A stretch of 64,000 nucleotides of DNA, taken from assembly GCA_033063855.1 (NCBI GenBank), contig CP093830.1, positions 9,114,854 through 9,178,853 on the forward strand, given 5' to 3'. The DNA comes from Smittia aterrima. Its lineage: Eukaryota; Arthropoda; Insecta; Diptera; Chironomidae. Under the pieces are notes generated by a model. It was not told the DNA's origin and ran no database searches. It was given only the letters and a program-made list of their open reading frames with translations. This document shows, one piece after another, positions 60,673 through 64,000 of the stretch. The position numbers and the translations under genes were made by a program. How positions within the stretch are numbered: the first letter of the stretch is position 1; each line of letters begins with the position of its first letter.

Positions 60673-61874
60673 ATGGCCAGTTCTTATGAAGTTCCGTCCT
60701 GGGCTGGTAAGCCACCTCCTGGACTTCATCTTGACATCTTCAAGGACGATAAATTCATTCAAAAAATCATGATTGATGAGAAGAAGGTAAAATCATAGAT
60801 TTCATTTAATTTTTTCTTCGCCTAAAAAATATTTCTTTTAGTTTTATCTTTTCGGAAGAAATCAAGAACTTAACGATTTTAGAATCGACCACTCTTCGTG
60901 TTCACGAGTCCACGCAGCTCTTGTATATCATAAACTATTAAATCTCACATACTTGACTGATCTGGGGTTTGTAATTTTAAATATTCATTATTCAGACTTT
61001 ATCACAAGCATTTGTAGATCAACTCACGGCACATATATTGGAAATATCCGATTGGAAGGTCACAAACCGACTGTCGTACAAATTGGATCTTCCTTCCACT
61101 TTGGAGCCTCAACTCGCAATTATACTTTACGCGAGAGACCAAAAACAAGCCAAAACATTGTGGAAGATATTCCGAGTGATCAAATATCAGGATTTCCAGT
61201 CATGCAAGAAGACGTCGATGTGAGTAACGAAGTGATCTCCAATTAAGAACCGATCTTTAATGTTATTCCGCTTTCAGAACTTGACAGAATACAATACTGC
61301 GCAAAATCGAAAGATTTCAACTTTAGGCATAAGTGAATCGTTTGTAGCAAAAAGAGGAGTCAAAAGGAAAAGAGTTCACTTCAACGAAGACGAAATTGTA
61401 ATTAATCCTGAAGATATCGACGATTCCATTGGAAAATTTAGAAATATGGTCCAATCAACTGTCGTGCCTGTAACTTCCAAGCGAATGAGATTAGACGGTT
61501 CCAACACATCCTTCACTTTCCCGACTGCTTCCCATGTTGAACAAAAGCAGATTTTACATCATCATCCGATCATGCATCATCCTTCAATGAGCTTGTACTC
61601 TGGTCTTCCTTCGACTTCCAGTGAGCCAACGAATGAACATATTGAAGATTCTTTGGGATTGTATTCGTCAAAGCTGCTGCCAAGTCTCCCGAATCCTGCG
61701 CCTGAAATTGAAGTGACTTCAAAGCCAATTTCATTACAAGTTCAGTTCAAAGCTCCGCAAAATGATCTCGAACCAATGGACTTTGATCTGAGTGAGCCGA
61801 AGACTATGAAAAAGAAGTACGCGAAGGAAGCGTGGCCGAAGAAGGCCCCAAAGAATCATCTTGGCGATATCTAA
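60673..61874 (+). CDS. NIPP1: Nuclear inhibitor of protein phosphatase 1 (NIPP1)
   Basis: Exons 60673-60786, 60842-60966, 61018-61219 and 61278-61874 join in frame to give 345 residues, close to human PPP1R8. NIPP1 targets PP1 in the nucleus and takes part in splicing and chromatin control. It has an N-terminal WAGKPPPGLHLD and a forkhead-associated domain at about 40-115 (LFGRN at 41-45, CSRVHAALVYHK, STHGTYIGN). A TEYNTAQNRKISTL segment follows, then the PP1 docking motif Arg179-Val-His-Phe182 within RKRVHFNEDE. INPEDID...FRNMVQ and the C-terminal KKYAKEAWP are conserved. It follows DLD on the same strand, 288 bases downstream. Confidence 0.95.
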
Positions 61875-61936
61875 ATAAGATTTCCTTCTTTATCAAATCA
61901 AACAATCTCCACCGCTTGAGGCGCTGTGCTCCCTTA

Positions 61937-61964
61937 AATAAAATCGCATGTCGCCGTGAATAAA
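61937..61964 (+). terminator. Poly(A) signals of NIPP1
   Basis: AATAAA at 61937-61942 and again at 61959-61964, 62-90 bases after the stop codon. Confidence 0.6.
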
Positions 61965-64000
61965 AAATCTTCAAAGTTAGAGTACAGAAAGAATTTTCAA
62001 ACAGCCCGCGGGGAAATTTTCAATGAATAAAAAGTTTAAATCGTCCTTTGCTTTGTGCAAATGACGGACAATAACTGTTTGTATATCATTACAAAAAAAA
62101 ACTTTTCGTCAAGAAACTCATTGTCAACATTTTAATGTTTGTAGAAATGAGGAAATTACGTCGAAGAAAAAATCAGGCAAATGTGACGACCAAGAAACTT
62201 GGTCTACCTTTTTTTAATTTTGTGATAAATGACACAAGATTGTATTTTCCATTGGCCAACGTCCCAATTTTCATTTCATTGTAGAAGGAAAATAATTGAA
62301 GAAGTTTAACGTAAAACCTTCGTAAAACCTTCTACACGCGAATCCATTTCATCGGTCACGAAATCGAGTCCATTGCACTGGCAATAAAATAAAAGTTAAA
62401 ATTCACAGAGACTGCATTGCCAACGACACGACTTTTCTATTTGTTTCACAGCTTTACTCATTTCGCAGATGCTTTATATTCATAGCCCATTAATAAAAGT
62501 TATTCCGACTCGACACGCTTTTTATCAACGCAGCGAAAGACAAGAGAACGGATATTCACGGGAAGCTCAAAGACAAAAGAAAAGAAAATTATATGAATTA
62601 CGACTTGTTGAAAAGTGAATCACTTTGTTACTGTTTTCAACGGATACGTAAATATTTTTGTTGATCTAGTGAGAGTTCACCTAAATATTTTACGCTTCAA
62701 GAAAATTCATGAAAATTTTCCAAGTAATTTCACCTTTTGTTCACTAATCGCAGGGAAAACTTTTCTTCATATTTTTTGATAATTTGCCAGCAATGAACAT
62801 CTCCCCGGTGAAAAACCTAATGTTGACGACCGTTTCAGAATGGAACGAGGAAGAAGACAGACGAGTTAATTAAACGTCGTGTCCTAATAAATTTACTCAG
62901 TTCTTTGCGGTCGTAAAACTGAGAGACTTAAGTGATTTCTCTCCCTCAACCAGAAAATTGATTTATTGTAAGAAATTGTGATGATGATCCAAAAGGTGTT
63001 TTTCATTTTCACTCGCGAGCTACGTTAGAAAATGAAAAATTCTTCTTCGAGTTCCTCTCATTTCAACTTTCAGCTCGGGTTCATTTAAAACGAAGACAGT
63101 GGATCAATCATCGCTAATGATTTGATGGGATTCATTATGAGGCGTCTGCTGAAAATTTAGATTTCTTTTCTTTGATGATTAATATCAAGTCTGGCGAACT
63201 TCCAGAATAACTTATTTCATTTGAATTCACTTTCAAGACATTAAATTCAAAGTCACAAAGGAATTTGTAAAAGATAAAGCCGCAATGTCATTACTTAGGA
63301 TTATGCAACTTTACATAATTAATTCCAAGATATTGAAGTCTCTTCCAGTAAGTTCTTGACGATTGTGGGTCAAGTGAATTCTCGTTTACGTTTTCACAAT
63401 TTCCTCGAGGTTTCTGTTCACGAGTTTCCTCAACATCACTCGACAAAATAAAACAAGCTTGTAAGTAGCTTGAAAAGAAACGACGTTCCTCGACATGTGG
63501 ACGAGAGCAATGAATCAGAGAAGAAAACAAAAGTCGAGAACACGAGGAAAACTTAAAATGCATCGAACGAGAGAGAGAGTTTTCCGATGAGAGACTTTCC
63601 TTCTATCGCCTCACACGTTGCTTCAGACAATGTGGAATGAACATGAAGTTACTGTGCGCTGCGCCTGACATGCTCGGCTCTGTTTTGGTTTTTCCTTTTC
63701 ACTGAAAACACAAAATTTCCTCTCTCGTCGCAATCACGCTTGTTTAGTTTAATTTCGCCGCTCGACGAGAAGTAACGTGAAAATATATTTTCCCAGTTCG
63801 ACTCATCGCTTGTCAGTTTCGTTTGATTTTGCGGTTCGGATGTCGCGCATATTTAAGTGAAGACAGAACTTTTCCTTTCGATAGTTTTTCTTTAAAGAAA
63901 AAAGAAAATAATTGCAAAACCGACTTTTAAACAATTTTTCCCTTTGAAACTTGTGCGGCTGCACAAGACCCGTGAGCTTATGAAAAATGTATTGGAAAAG
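61965..64000. other. Gene-free 3' end of the window
   Basis: No recognised coding sequence, tRNA or repeat. The DNA is AT-rich with polypurine/polypyrimidine words. A GAGAGAGAG run lies near 63570, and the sequence resembles the noncoding stretch at the start of the window. It may be the upstream region of a gene outside the window. Confidence 0.5.

Overview
The window is eukaryotic nuclear DNA from an insect, most likely a lower dipteran (nematoceran, midge- or mosquito-like). The case rests on an arthropod prophenoloxidase, GT-AG introns of about 50-70 bases, dipteran-style short secreted leucine-rich-repeat proteins, intronless nuclear tRNA genes with internal A and B boxes, and a DNA-PKcs gene, which is lacking in Drosophila but known from other arthropods. 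Genus or species cannot be fixed from sequence alone.

Layout. Positions 1-15.6 kb hold almost no genes: AT-rich DNA full of polypurine/polypyrimidine words, interrupted only by a head-to-head pair of identical tRNA-Thr(AGT) genes (12.46-12.75 kb). A four-exon prophenoloxidase gene follows (15.7-18.0 kb), then about 4 kb of gene-free DNA. A single-exon UDP-glycosyltransferase-like gene with degenerate sugar-donor residues lies at 22.0-23.7 kb, and a small secreted LRR gene whose start codon is split by an intron at 23.9-24.6 kb. Next is 24.7-30.2 kb without recognisable genes apart from a compositional island at 24.7 kb. At 30.2-36.4 kb a tandem duplication of about 2.8-3.0 kb carries two copies of an SLC35B1 (meigo-type) ER nucleotide transporter. 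The upstream copy has lost its native 3' end and reads into unrelated repeat-derived sequence.

From 36.7 kb to 61.9 kb the DNA is gene-dense. The genes are: a second secreted LRR gene (-), a Spartan/SprT-like gene (+) whose HExxH motif reads HALIH, a KDM3-type JmjC demethylase (-), a complete six-exon DNA-PKcs gene of 4002 codons (+), mitochondrial ribosomal protein bL17m (-) and uL15m (+) sharing a 190-base divergent promoter, an SLC46-type transporter (-), dihydrolipoamide dehydrogenase (+) and the PP1 regulator NIPP1 (+). From 61.9 kb to the end no gene is seen.

Functionally, the Spartan-like protein, KDM3 and DNA-PKcs are neighbours with DNA-repair or chromatin roles. bL17m, uL15m and DLD are mitochondrial housekeeping genes. 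Prophenoloxidase is part of haemolymph immunity. These are mostly independent transcription units, and I see no evidence of an operon or a new multi-gene system. The most interesting points are the apparent loss of the catalytic Glu in the Spartan-like protein, the chimeric SLC35B1 copy, the degenerate UGT, the conserved SQ/TQ cluster of the DNA-PKcs, and a candidate Grainyhead-motif island. Exon joins were made by eye from splice consensus, frame continuity and remembered family features. No transcript data or database search was available.
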